A stretch of DNA of 64,000 nt, from positions 1 to 64,000 of the forward strand of contig CAYRLG010000004.1 of NCBI GenBank assembly GCA_964425195.1, in the 5' to 3' direction. Of this stretch, positions 1-9,500 are shown piece by piece; the first letter of the stretch is position 1; each line of letters begins with the position of its first letter. This DNA comes from Desulfamplus sp964425195. GTDB taxonomy: Bacteria; Desulfobacterota; Desulfobacteria; Desulfobacterales; Desulfobacteraceae. The translations under genes and the position numbers were made by a program. The notes beneath the pieces are model-generated. The model did not search any database and was not told where the DNA came from. It worked only from the letters and a program-made list of their open reading frames with translations.

Positions 1-19
1 AAAAATGGCTGGATAATAT

Positions 20-1600
20 GTGCTTTGGTGTCTACTATTTTCGACAGAGATCAGCAAAGATGCGATTAAAGTGTGGTTTAACTACAACGACCTCTCCCAA
101 AATCTCTATAAAAGCCTTTCGTATCAGGAGACCCAAAATCTAAGTGCAAATTATAAAAAAGATTTTAACAGCACATTAACAGGAGTTAAAAATCAAGATA
201 TTTACTATTATGACTACAACAGAGGCGACTATAACAATTTAGATTTAATGGCTGTGGTGCCGATATCGTTCAGCGACTCTTTAAGCCTTAGCTTTAAACC
301 CTACTACGCAGTTGAAGATTCAGAAATTTTAGGAGGAGTTACAAGTCAGGGCGGTCTTATCCAGAAGCGGACAAGAGATATTGAAAGGTATGGTTTAATA
401 ACCCAATTAGACAGCACTTTTGCAGAATCTGAATCGTCATCTTTGATAGGCTCGCTTGGATACTCGTTTGAATCCAATGATATGACTATAATTACACAAA
501 ACTTTGACCCTCTAACCTTTGCCAATAAAGGCTATGGAATGCTTACAGAAAATGATGGTGATGGAATTGTGCATAGTCCATTTTTTAAATTAGCTGGCAA
601 TTTTGATAAATTTGACTGGCAGGCTGGTTTAAAATACTTTCATTATAATGATCCAGCAAGTCAAGGCTACACATCAGCAGCACCAAATTTTGAGCCTGTT
701 AAAGCTGATGATCTTTTTCGTGAAGAGAAAGAGTATGAAAAAATTCTCCCAACACTTGGAGTGGGTTATAACTTATCTGAATCACTTAATCTTTATACAA
801 GTTATGGAAGAAACTTTATCCGTCCATACTCATACGTTCCAATAATCACGCTTTACAATAATAATAGAGCAAAATTTCAAGAAAACAGCATCACTCTCAA
901 TGATCTGTTTAACGGCTATAATATGGAAATCTCTGATAATTTTGAGGCTGGTGTTAGATTCAGAGGTGAAAGGTTTGAGATTATGCCGGCAATTTTCTAC
1001 TCAAAGCATGACAATCTTTTAACCACAATTTACGATCCAAGGGTCAATTTAAGCTATCAGCAGAATGTCGGGGAAGCTACAGGATATGGGCTTGATCTTG
1101 AAACTAACCTGTTTATAACTTCTGATTTGTCTCTCTTTTTTAATCCTAGATACACAAATCTAACCTACGATAAAAATCTAACCTATCAAGGTCAAACCCT
1201 AAATTCAGAAGATAAGCAGATAGTTGATACACCAGAGTTGATGTTTAAAACAGGGGTTATTTACAAGTACGATTTCAACACAAACGGCTCTTTTGAGGTT
1301 GTGCCAATGCTGAGGTATCTTGGCAAGCGTTACGGTGATGTTGAGCATAAAGAGGAGATTGATGAGTTTATAACTGCTGATTTAAATCTTAAATATAGCC
1401 GTAAAATAAAATGGTTTGGTTCTTCATCTGCAAATATGGGAGATGGAACCACCATGAACGTGGCTCTGCAGCTTCAAAATTTATTTGATGAAGAGTATAT
1501 CTCTTCTATCAATGCAAGTGATGATTCACGCTCTGGAAGCACAGCTTACTATGTAGGGGCGCCCTTTACTACGATTTTGGCGGTATCTTTTGAGTATTAG
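20..1600 (+). CDS. TonB-dependent receptor, C-terminal beta-barrel (partial or broken 5' end)
   Basis: The 526 residues alternate short polar turns with amphipathic strands rich in Tyr, Phe, Asn and Asp, and end in aromatic Phe-Glu-Tyr, as outer-membrane TonB-dependent receptors do. Motifs typical of the barrel are visible: the LYTSYGRNFIRPYSY stretch, a LQNLFDEEYISS segment and a final strand with FTTILAVSF. Such receptors usually have 650-800 residues with a signal peptide and plug domain, both missing here. A TAA at 14-16 closes this frame, while the frame used at bases 3-41 reads plausible barrel residues, so the gene is either frameshifted near base 40 or simply starts outside the window in another frame. 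The substrate (iron chelate, cobalamin or other) cannot be read from the barrel. Confidence 0.75.
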   Translation: MLWCLLFSTEISKDAIKVWFNYNDLSQNLYKSLSYQETQNLSANYKKDFNSTLTGVKNQDIYYYDYNRGDYNNLDLMAVVPISFSDSLSLSFKPYYAVEDSEILGGVTSQGGLIQKRTRDIERYGLITQLDSTFAESESSSLIGSLGYSFESNDMTIITQNFDPLTFANKGYGMLTENDGDGIVHSPFFKLAGNFDKFDWQAGLKYFHYNDPASQGYTSAAPNFEPVKADDLFREEKEYEKILPTLGVGYNLSESLNLYTSYGRNFIRPYSYVPIITLYNNNRAKFQENSITLNDLFNGYNMEISDNFEAGVRFRGERFEIMPAIFYSKHDNLLTTIYDPRVNLSYQQNVGEATGYGLDLETNLFITSDLSLFFNPRYTNLTYDKNLTYQGQTLNSEDKQIVDTPELMFKTGVIYKYDFNTNGSFEVVPMLRYLGKRYGDVEHKEEIDEFITADLNLKYSRKIKWFGSSSANMGDGTTMNVALQLQNLFDEEYISSINASDDSRSGSTAYYVGAPFTTILAVSFEY

Positions 1601-1711
1601 ACTATAAAAATAAGAAATAGATAGTGTAGCTCCTAAAGATTTGGCAAGACATGGTGTTGATCCCATGCAGAAACTTGGGCTGACTAAGTAAATTAAATTA
1701 ACAATGGCATG

Positions 1712-1742
1712 GTAGAGACGCACGACTGTGTGTCGTCTCTAC
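1712..1742. repeat. GTAGAGACGCAC-type palindromic repeat, copy 1
   Basis: GTAGAGACG at 1712-1720 is the reverse complement of CGTCTCTAC at 1734-1742. An inner pairing GACGCAC (1717-1723) with GTGTGTC (1728-1734) is also possible. A second, diverged copy with the same TAGAGACGCAC core is at 53352-53377. Both lie between genes, which fits a dispersed intergenic palindrome and not a site specific to one gene. Confidence 0.6.
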
Positions 1743-1792
1743 CTAAGTCAACTACTACAGCCATAGACTGTGGATTTTTTCATGACAAAGTT

Positions 1793-2983
1793 TCAAGTAG
1801 ATACACATACTCCAGCCGCAGCAGGAAGAGACAAAGTAACTGCAGTTCCTATCCCCTCTTCTGATCTAATTGCTAAACTACCTTTATTTAGTTCAGCAAA
1901 CTCTTTTGCAACTATAAGACCAAGTCCGCTTCCTTTCTCTTTTCGTGTCCCGGGTTTGGTTGTTTTTACATCTATTTGGAAAATTGCGTCACATATCTCT
2001 TTTTTCATTCCTATACCTGTGTCTTTGACAGAGATGTGGTGGTATCCATTATCTTCAGTGCATGATATTGTAACGGAATTGCCGTTGTCGCAATATTTGA
2101 TAGCGTTGTGAACAAGATTTCTTATGATAAAGTTGAGCATGTTTTTGTCGTACATCACATCACACCCATCCTTTACCTCTGATATAAGTATAACTCCCTT
2201 TTTCTGAGCATCTTCTTTAAAAAATTCAATTATCTCTGACACAGTTTTACCAACATTTATATCTTCTGTTACCACCTCTATACTGCCTGTCTGCATTCTT
2301 GCCCATGCAAATAGATTTTCAAAAAGTTTATACATCTGTTGAGCAGAGTTGGACATATCTCTTATTCTTTGCTGCTTCTCGTTATCGTTAAGCTCATTAA
2401 AAAAAAGCTCCATCATTTCAATGCTGCCTGTCAGCCCAAACAATTTATTTCTCATGTCGTGTGCAACAATTGAGAAGAGTTTATCTTTAGAAGCATTTGC
2501 CTTTGCAAGCTCACGATTGGCATGTTCAAGATCGCTGTTTGCCTTTGCCAGCTCTCTGTTTGTTGTTTCAAGCTCTCTTTTCTGTCTTGATATTGTCAAA
2601 TGGGTTTTTATTCTTGCTAAAACCTCCTCCTGATTGAAAGGTTTTACTATGAAATCCACTGCTCCGCTATTAAAGGCTTTGATTTTGTTCTCTGTATCTG
2701 CAAACGCGGTCAGAAATATAATGGGAATGTCTTTTGTCTCTTCTCTCTCCTTTAATTTTAGGCAGGTTTCATATCCGTCAATTTCGGGCATCATTATATC
2801 AAGCAGAATAATATCAGGATTAGCATTGATAGTTCTTTCAATGGCTTCTCTACCATTTTTTGCCACAAAAATTTTGTAACCTTTTTCACCACTTAGGTAT
2901 TCAAAAAGTACCTTTAAATTTGTTGGGTTGTCATCCACTATCAATACTCTGTTTTGGGTTTGGTTGGATTCTGTTTGAACCAT
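1793..2983 (-). CDS. Response regulator-histidine kinase hybrid (REC-HisKA-HATPase)
   Basis: A 396-residue soluble protein. Residues 12-130 form a receiver domain with the acidic pair near 17-18, phospho-acceptor Asp62 (LLDIMMP) and Lys114. A coiled linker with repeated NRELAKAN units (about 135-165) leads to a HisKA domain with His175 in the sequence VAHDMRNK, then an HATPase with the N box around NLVHNAIKY, G1 DTGIGM (321-326) and G2 GSGLGL (351-356). There is no membrane segment, so input must come through phosphorylation of the receiver by another kinase. A GAGGAG ribosome site lies about 8 nt before the ATG. It is divergent from the receiver gene at 3492 and may act with it; partner specificity is not visible. 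Confidence 0.9.
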   Translation of the reverse strand: MVQTESNQTQNRVLIVDDNPTNLKVLFEYLSGEKGYKIFVAKNGREAIERTINANPDIILLDIMMPEIDGYETCLKLKEREETKDIPIIFLTAFADTENKIKAFNSGAVDFIVKPFNQEEVLARIKTHLTISRQKRELETTNRELAKANSDLEHANRELAKANASKDKLFSIVAHDMRNKLFGLTGSIEMMELFFNELNDNEKQQRIRDMSNSAQQMYKLFENLFAWARMQTGSIEVVTEDINVGKTVSEIIEFFKEDAQKKGVILISEVKDGCDVMYDKNMLNFIIRNLVHNAIKYCDNGNSVTISCTEDNGYHHISVKDTGIGMKKEICDAIFQIDVKTTKPGTRKEKGSGLGLIVAKEFAELNKGSLAIRSEEGIGTAVTLSLPAAAGVCVST

Positions 2984-3491
2984 TCTGTTTTCTCCTCAAA
3001 TAGACGATATATGGCTATTTTCACCTTCATTCAACAGGCAATAACAACAAAATAGCTAAATTGAACATAGTGAAGATGGTACTCATATATGATCAGTATG
3101 GTCAATATTTTAAAATTGTTAAGAAGTAATTTATCATTGTAATGGGCAACTTAGCATGCTTGAAGCCTGTAAGCAACAGACAATAGACCATATTTTCTAT
3201 ATCTGCTTTTACTCTATCAGGTGCGGAATATAAGGCAATTTTTTATTCTTTAAGTTTTTAATACATTATTCTATTTTTATAGATATTTTATTTATTATAT
3301 TTTATAAAATAGTTATTGACATTAAGAAAAAAATATAATAACTAAAATAAATATACAAATAGAGTGTTGTTCTGCGAGAATCAACTATTTAACTAATTAA
3401 CAGAATCAATCAACAAATTACCAAAACTAAGTCACACCAAACCAATCAACTCTAACCAAACCAACAATTAATCTAAAGGAGGGCTTAAGCC
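2984..3491. other. 508-bp divergent intergenic region
   Basis: Very AT-rich, with no convincing ORF or RNA gene. It must carry the promoters of the minus-strand kinase and the plus-strand HTH-receiver gene. A TTGACA (3316-3321) and TATAAT (3334-3339) are present but only 12 bp apart, so they do not form a normal sigma70 promoter. Its last 100 bp are strikingly poor in G (separate entry). Confidence 0.5.
3381..3477 (+). promoter_or_regulatory. G-depleted A/C-rich leader before the HTH-receiver gene
   Basis: About 97 bases contain only two G residues and many CAA, ACCAA and AATCAA units, and end directly at a strong AAAGGAGGG ribosome site (3476-3484). As RNA this would be almost unstructured. 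It may keep the ribosome site open or act as a standby site; that role is inference. Confidence 0.35.
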
Positions 3492-4070
3492 ATGGAAGAC
3501 ACCATGACCGTGTTTACCGCAAGCAAGTATTGCAATGTCTCATCCAAAACAATCATTAACTGGATAGATGCTGGTCACATCAAAGCGTACAAAACAGTGG
3601 GCGGACATCGTAGAATTAAAAAAAGCGATCTGGAGAGCTTTATGGAAACTCAAGGAATACCAATCCCAAAGGGAGATAGTGGTAGTAGTAGAAAAAAGAT
3701 ATTAGTTGTAGATGATGATCTTATCATCGTTGAATCTATTGTGCAGTGTCTTGAGGAGGATGAGTATGATTATGAGGTGATCTCTGCCTCTGATGGATTT
3801 GAAGCAGGGTTGCAGGTTAACCACTTTAAACCCGATCTTCTTATACTTGATATAATGATGCCTGACATAAAGGGATACGAGGTGTGCAAGAAAATTAAGG
3901 GAAACAGAGATACTGAGCATATTAAAATTATAGTTCTATCTGCCTATTTAGATGAAGAGAAATTTCAGCAGATGAAGGAGAATGGTGCAGATCTCTGTCT
4001 TTCTAAACCTCTACCTCTATCAAGACTCAAAGATGAAGTGGCAATAATGCTTGGATTTAAGGAAAAATAG
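3492..4070 (+). CDS. Excisionase/MerR-like HTH fused to a receiver domain
   Basis: 192 residues. Residues 5-53 (VFTASKYCNVSSKTIINWIDAGHIKAYKTVGGHRRI) are an excisionase-family winged helix-turn-helix with the GGHRRI end typical of MerR/Xis DNA-binding domains. Residues 68-190 form a CheY-type receiver with DDD near 74-76, phospho-acceptor Asp120 (LILDIMMP) and Lys172. The order is the reverse of most response regulators, where the DNA-binding domain is C-terminal. The start is set by AAAGGAGGG eight bases upstream. It probably binds DNA in a phosphorylation-dependent way; the kinase may be the divergent gene at 1793-2983. Target genes are unknown, though the MetF/Hdr cluster begins 140 bp downstream. 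Confidence 0.85.
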   Translation: MEDTMTVFTASKYCNVSSKTIINWIDAGHIKAYKTVGGHRRIKKSDLESFMETQGIPIPKGDSGSSRKKILVVDDDLIIVESIVQCLEEDEYDYEVISASDGFEAGLQVNHFKPDLLILDIMMPDIKGYEVCKKIKGNRDTEHIKIIVLSAYLDEEKFQQMKENGADLCLSKPLPLSRLKDEVAIMLGFKEK

Positions 4071-4212
4071 GATGATATTGAGTGTTGGAGTTAATTTTTA
4101 AACTATATCAATACATTATCGTTTGAAATAGAACAAATATCAATTTTAATGCAATTTAAGTATGAGACATAATTTAAACATAATAGAGATAAATAAAATA
4201 AGGAGGTAAATT

Positions 4213-5091
4213 ATGAACCTGAAAGAGTCTCTGGAAAAAAAGAAATTCGTTGTAACATCGGAGATTCAGGCTCCGTTTGGAGAAGATGATCCAGAAGAGA
4301 TTATAAGCAGTTTAAAGAAAGTAAGGGGTAGAATAGACGGAGTGGCTGTCTCTGACGTTGAGCTTGAGGGTGTCGTAGGAGACTCTATCCAAACTTGCGA
4401 TATTTTACGAAAAAATCGTTTTAATGCAATCTATCAGACAACAACACGTGACAAAAACAGATTTCAATTGCACAAAGATTTGACCCTTGCCCATGAGACT
4501 GGAGTTGAAAATATCCTTGTATTTACTGAAGATTACAGACTTTCTGGAGATAGTCTTCAAGAGTCAATGTTCTTTCATGTTGATTCTGGAAAACTTGCCT
4601 CAGTTCTTGAACACATGCGTCAAGGGCAGACAATAGACGGCAATGCAATGGAAAAAAAGATTGAGTTTGTTCTTGGTTCAGGTGTTGAGACTCCATGGGG
4701 TAAAAATATACCTAAGAAAGGCATGGAGGAGATGGAAGATATGATGAATATTGGAACTGGCTACTTTCTAACCACTCCTATTTTTGATGTTGATCAATTT
4801 GCAAAATTTATGAAACAGGTCAACACCTTTAATGTGCCTGTTATTGCTGAAGTTATGATTCTGCGAACAGGTGGAATGGGCAAATTTTTAAATCGCCATT
4901 TTAAATCAGGGCTTGTGCCTGAGTGGGCAATTCAAAAACTTTTAAAAGCACCTGATAAAATGAAAGCAAGCATTGAGCTTTTTGCAGATATAGTAAAGAG
5001 CCTAAAAGATATTTGTCAAGGAGTTCACATTATTACAATTGGTGGAGAGGATAAACTTGCAGATTATCTTAATGCAGCAAAGCTGAGATAG
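4213..5091 (+). CDS. Methylenetetrahydrofolate reductase-family protein (first paralogue)
   Basis: 292 residues with the MetF TIM-barrel signature: VVTSEIQAPFG at the N terminus, where the Glu matches the catalytic Glu of E. coli MetF, QTTTRDKNR in the middle, NILVFTEDY where MetF has the flavin-site GD, and a barrel strand ending GTGYFLTTPIFDVDQF. AAGGAGG lies 6 bases before the ATG. It shares only the fold with the canonical MetF encoded at 12667. It opens a row of genes for HdrCB, HdrA, MvhD, MetV and MetF, so it probably works on the same pterin substrate or as a second flavin subunit. Whether it is an active reductase is uncertain. Confidence 0.8.
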   Translation: MNLKESLEKKKFVVTSEIQAPFGEDDPEEIISSLKKVRGRIDGVAVSDVELEGVVGDSIQTCDILRKNRFNAIYQTTTRDKNRFQLHKDLTLAHETGVENILVFTEDYRLSGDSLQESMFFHVDSGKLASVLEHMRQGQTIDGNAMEKKIEFVLGSGVETPWGKNIPKKGMEEMEDMMNIGTGYFLTTPIFDVDQFAKFMKQVNTFNVPVIAEVMILRTGGMGKFLNRHFKSGLVPEWAIQKLLKAPDKMKASIELFADIVKSLKDICQGVHIITIGGEDKLADYLNAAKLR

Positions 5092-5180
5092 ACATAAAAC
5101 AGCTATTTTTTTTTGTTCCGTATAACTGTTTCAATGTGAAAATCTCGTTTTTACAGATGGAGTCAGGAGGGAACGTAAGT

Positions 5181-6503
5181 ATGGCAGAAGCAATTAAACT
5201 TAAAGAGTTTACATGCGATTTTAAAGATGAGGTAGCAAACCGCATACCAGAGGCAAATTTTGATCTCTGTCTCACCTGTGGAACATGCACTGGTGGATGC
5301 CCTGCATCTGAGCAGTATGACATGGATCCAAGGAAATTCTTGCGTATGCTGCTACTTGGCATGGATGACGAAATTAGAAAAAGCCCATGGGCATGGGTCT
5401 GCACCATGTGCGGAAGGTGTATGTCAGCCTGCCCCATGAAAATCAATATACCAAAATTTGTTTACAATGTCCGTGCAAGCTGGGACAGGGACAAACGCCC
5501 AAAAGGGATTAGAGGCTCATGCGATCAGCACATAAAAGCTGGGAATGCAATGGGAGTTCCAAAAGAGGATTTTGTATTTACAATTGAAGATGTTGCAAAT
5601 GAGATAAGAGAAGCTGATGAAGAGCGAGGAACAGGAGAGTTCAGCGATCTTGAGATTACAGCAGATAGAGTTGGTGCATATATGGCTTTGAACCAAAATT
5701 CTCGTGAACCTGTAACAGAACCTGATGAACTTGGACCATTGTGGAAGATTTTGCACAGGGCAAAAGCAGATTGGACTTATCCAACTGTAATGTGGGGAGG
5801 AGAAAACTACTGCATGTTTTTAGCTGACGAAGAGGGTTGGCGATATATCATGGAGGAGTTTGTTTACCACATTGAGCAGAATCTAAAATGTAAGGTGGTT
5901 GTCAATACAGAGTGAGGGCATTCATACTATTCAATCCTGGAAGGATTGAGAAAATATAAAATACCGCACACTTTTGAGTTTAAAAGCATAATTGAACTAT
6001 ATGCCCAGTGGATTAAAGATGGCACACTAAAGGTTAATTCAGATTGGAACAAGGATTTAAAGATAAAATTTACAGTTCAAGACCCCTGTAATATTGGCAG
6101 AAAAATTGGAACAAACAAGATTGTTGATGATTTGCGATTTGTGGTCAAAGCAGTAGTTGGGGAAGAGAACTTCGTTGATATGATTCCAAATAGGTCAAAC
6201 AATTTTTGCTGCGGAGGCGGTGGCGGTGCTTTACAGGCAGGTCATACAGAACAGAGAAGAGCTTATGGAAAAGTTAAATTTGATCAGATCATGGAAACTG
6301 GTGCAAAATATGTCATAACGCCATGCCATAACTGTCATGCTCAGATTGAAGATATGTGCCATCATTATGGTGGTAATTATCACACTCTTCATCTTTGGAC
6401 CGTCATCTGTCTTGCAATGGGCATTCTTGGCGAAAACGAACGAACTTATCTTGGACCTGATCTTGCTCAATTTGGTTTAGATATTGAAGGAGGTATCCAA
6501 TGA
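5181..6503 (+). CDS. HdrC-HdrB-like Fe-S oxidoreductase with selenocysteine (UGA at 5913)
   Basis: 440 residues if the in-frame TGA at 5913-5915 is read as selenocysteine (U245). Residues 26-87 hold two [4Fe-4S] motifs (CLTCGTCTGGC and CTMCGRCMSAC), the HdrC-like part. The rest is HdrB/HdrD/DsrK-like: U245 in TEUGHSYY sits where DsrK-type proteins have ECGH, followed by DPC, the CCG cluster motif NFCCGGGG and TPCHNC. The two halves would each be incomplete and the part after TGA has no start or ribosome site of its own. A perfect 8-bp hairpin follows the TGA. The start is the ATG after AGGAGGG. The stop overlaps the HdrA start (ATGA). It would pass electrons between HdrA flavin and a disulfide, ferredoxin or MetVF. 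Confidence 0.88.
5931..5949 (+). promoter_or_regulatory. Bacterial SECIS hairpin of the HdrCB-like gene
   Basis: TCAATCCT (5931-5938) pairs perfectly with AGGATTGA (5942-5949) across the loop GGA. The GG of the loop is 23-24 nt after the TGA, the usual place for a SelB-binding bSECIS. The tip CCUGGAAGG is nearly the same as the one in mvhD (CCUGGCAGG). Confidence 0.82.
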
Positions 6504-9500
6504 CCCAACAAAATAATGGTTCTGTGCTGGTTGTTGGTGCGGGTATTGCTGGGATTCAGGCATCTCTTGACCTTGCAGACTCAGGTTATCTTGTCTATCT
6601 TGTTGACAGCAACTCCGCAATTGGCGGTGTAATGGCAAAACTTGACAAGACTTTTCCAACAAATGACTGCTCCATGTGTATTATCTCTCCAAAACTTGTG
6701 GAAGCAGGAAGACACCTTAACATTGAACTTTTAAACAAAACCCGTGTTAAAGAAGTTAGCGGCACTACTGGCAATTTTAAGGTAAAACTTCTTGAAGAAC
6801 CAAGATTTATAGATACTGAAAAATGCACAGCCTGCGGAGAGTGTTCAAGCGTATGCCCTGTTGAACTACCAAATCAATTTGACGAAGGTTTAGGAGATCG
6901 TAAAGCTGCATTTAAACTCTATCCACAGGCAATGCCAAGTGCATATACAATTGAAAAAGGCGACCGTGCACCTTGTAAACTAACTTGCCCTGCTGGCTTA
7001 AATGTTCAGGGCTATGTCCAGATGGTGAAAAAAGGAAAATATAAAGAGGCTCTTGAGATCATTATGGAGCAGTTGCCTCTTCCCGGAGTTTTAGGACGAA
7101 TATGCCCTCATGAGTGCGAAAACGGCTGTCGCAGGCGTGAAGTTGATCAGCCAATTGCCATAAGAGACCTCAAGCGTCTTGCAGCAGATAAATTTGATGC
7201 AAGGCAAATTAAAATTGAGTGTGATCCTCCTACTGGAAAAAAGGTTGCCATAATAGGTTCTGGTCCTGCTGGGCTATCTGCTGCCTATCATTTAGCAAAA
7301 AAAGGGGTTAAATCAACAATATTTGAAGCTCTTCCTAAAGCTGGCGGAATGTTAAGAGTTGGAATTCCCGACCATCGCTTACCTCCTGAAGTGCTTGATC
7401 GTGATATTGAAGTTATCACCAACCTTGGAGTCGAGATAAAGTTAAATAGCCCACTTGGAATCAACACATCGCTTACCAACACTCAATCTGAACAATATAA
7501 TAAAGAAAAAGAGTTCAATAAAAAGGGAGAGTGCATAACAATTGACTCTCTGCTTGCAAGTGGGTTTGATGCTGTTTTTCTTGGCATGGGGGCACACAAG
7601 GGTATTGATATTGGAATTCCAGGAGATCATCTTGATGGAGTAAAGCAGGGGGTTGACTATCTCAGAGAGTTAAATCTTACAGGCAACACAAAAACAGGCA
7701 AAAGAGTTGCAATTATCGGAGGCGGTAATGTTGCAATTGATGTTGCAAGAAGTGCTGTGCGTTTAGGAGCTGAAAAAGTAACTATAATCTATCGCAGAAC
7801 ACGCAAAGAGATGCCTGCATGGGAAGAGGAAATTTGTGCTGCTGAAGCTGAGGGTGTTGAGATAATCTATTTGTCAGCACCTCAGCAGGCAATTGGAACA
7901 AGTGTCAATGGTTCTGGAAAACAGCAGGGCAAATTATCAGCAGTTCGTTGTATAAAAATGGAGCTGGGTGAACCAGATTCCTCTGGAAGAAGGCGACCAA
8001 TTCCTGTTCCGGGAAGCGAATATGATATAGAGATTGACCAGCTCATCTGTGCAATTGGTCAGCAACCTGATGTCTCTGGAATTAATGAAACTTATGCCAC
8101 ACCACAGGGCATAACGGCTGACCAAAGCAGCACAACCTGCGACAAAAACAAAGAAACAGGTGAGATCAAAATCACAAAATGGGCAACCACTGAGGTGAAC
8201 CCCATAACTTTTGAGACCAGCAAAAAAGGAGTTTTTGCTGGTGGTGATTTACAAACTGGACCTGGCGTTGCCATTGCTGCGATTGCTGCTGGCATGGAAG
8301 CTGCTGAATCTATTTCAAGGTATCTCAAGGGTGAAAGCATGACCCTTGGCAGGGAAGGCAGAATTGATGCAATAGAGGGCAAAACTTCTGATAATCTCTC
8401 TTATAAACCGTCAAATTATACACCTATTTCCGAAAATATCCCCAAAGCCAAACGTGCAAGAGTTAGAGAACTTAAACTTGACCATCGAAAAGGCAATTTC
8501 AATGAAGTTGAGCTTGGGCTTGATGAGCAAGATGGACAAAAAGAGGCTGAAAGATGTCTTAACTGCGGATACTGTTCTGAGTGTATGGCGTGTGTTGATG
8601 CCTGTCTTGCTAACGCTGTCAACCACTCAATGATTCCTAAAACTCACGAAATTGAGGTTGGTGCAGTTATTCTATCTCCTGGATTTACACCATTTAATCC
8701 TGCTGTTTATGAGACTTATGGATATGGCTCTAATCCTAATATTGTTACAAGTATTGAGTTTGAGCGTCTGCTTTCAGCCTCTGGTCCATACAAAGGACAT
8801 CTTGTTAGACCTTCAGATGAGACAGAACCAAAGAAAATCGCATGGCTTCAATGTGTAGGTTCAAGAGATATAAACAGAGGCGGACACAGCTACTGCTCAG
8901 GTGTCTGCTGTATGTATGCCAATAAACAGGCTGTTATTGCAAAAGAGCATAGCGAGCATGATTTAGATACTGCAATCTTTTTTATGGATATGAGAACTCA
9001 TGGAAAAGAGTTTGATAAATACAATATCCGTGCAGAAGATGATAGTGGTGTAAGATTTGTCCGCTCAAGAATACACTCAATATTTCCAATGAGAGATGAT
9101 AGATTACGTATTGTTTATGCAACAGAATCTGGCTCAACTGCTGAAGAGGTCTTTGATATGGTTGTTCTATCAATAGGTCTTGCACCATGTTCTGATGCAG
9201 TTGAACTTGCTCAAACTATCGGAATTGAGCTAAATCACCATCAATTTGCAAAAACCTCCAATCTATCTCCTGTTAGCACAACAAAAGATGGAGTTTATGT
9301 CTGCGGAGCGTTCCAAGAGCCAAAAGATATTCCAATGTCAGTTATGGAGGCATCAGCAGCGGCAGCTATGGCTGCTCAAACTCTTGCGGATCAAAGGTGG
9401 AGTTTGACCCGCACCAAAGAGCTTCCTCCTGAAAGAGATTTTTCTGGTATGTCTCCTCGTATCGGTGTGTTTGTCTGCAACTGCGGAATCAATATTGGTG

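Noticed and set aside
1614..1691. Short frame encoding VAPKDLARHGVDPMQKLGLTK before TAA 1689
   Set aside because: It reads like a protein end but is only about 25 codons after a stop, without a start; a decayed gene remnant cannot be distinguished from chance.
3316..3339. TTGACA...TATAAT sigma70 promoter
   Set aside because: The spacer is only 12 bp in very AT-rich sequence where such hexamers arise by chance.
5946..6503. A separate HdrB-like gene starting at TTG 5946
   Set aside because: It lies in the same frame as the gene before it, has no ribosome site, starts within the SECIS stem and lacks the N-terminal half of the domain. Read-through of the TGA explains all of this.
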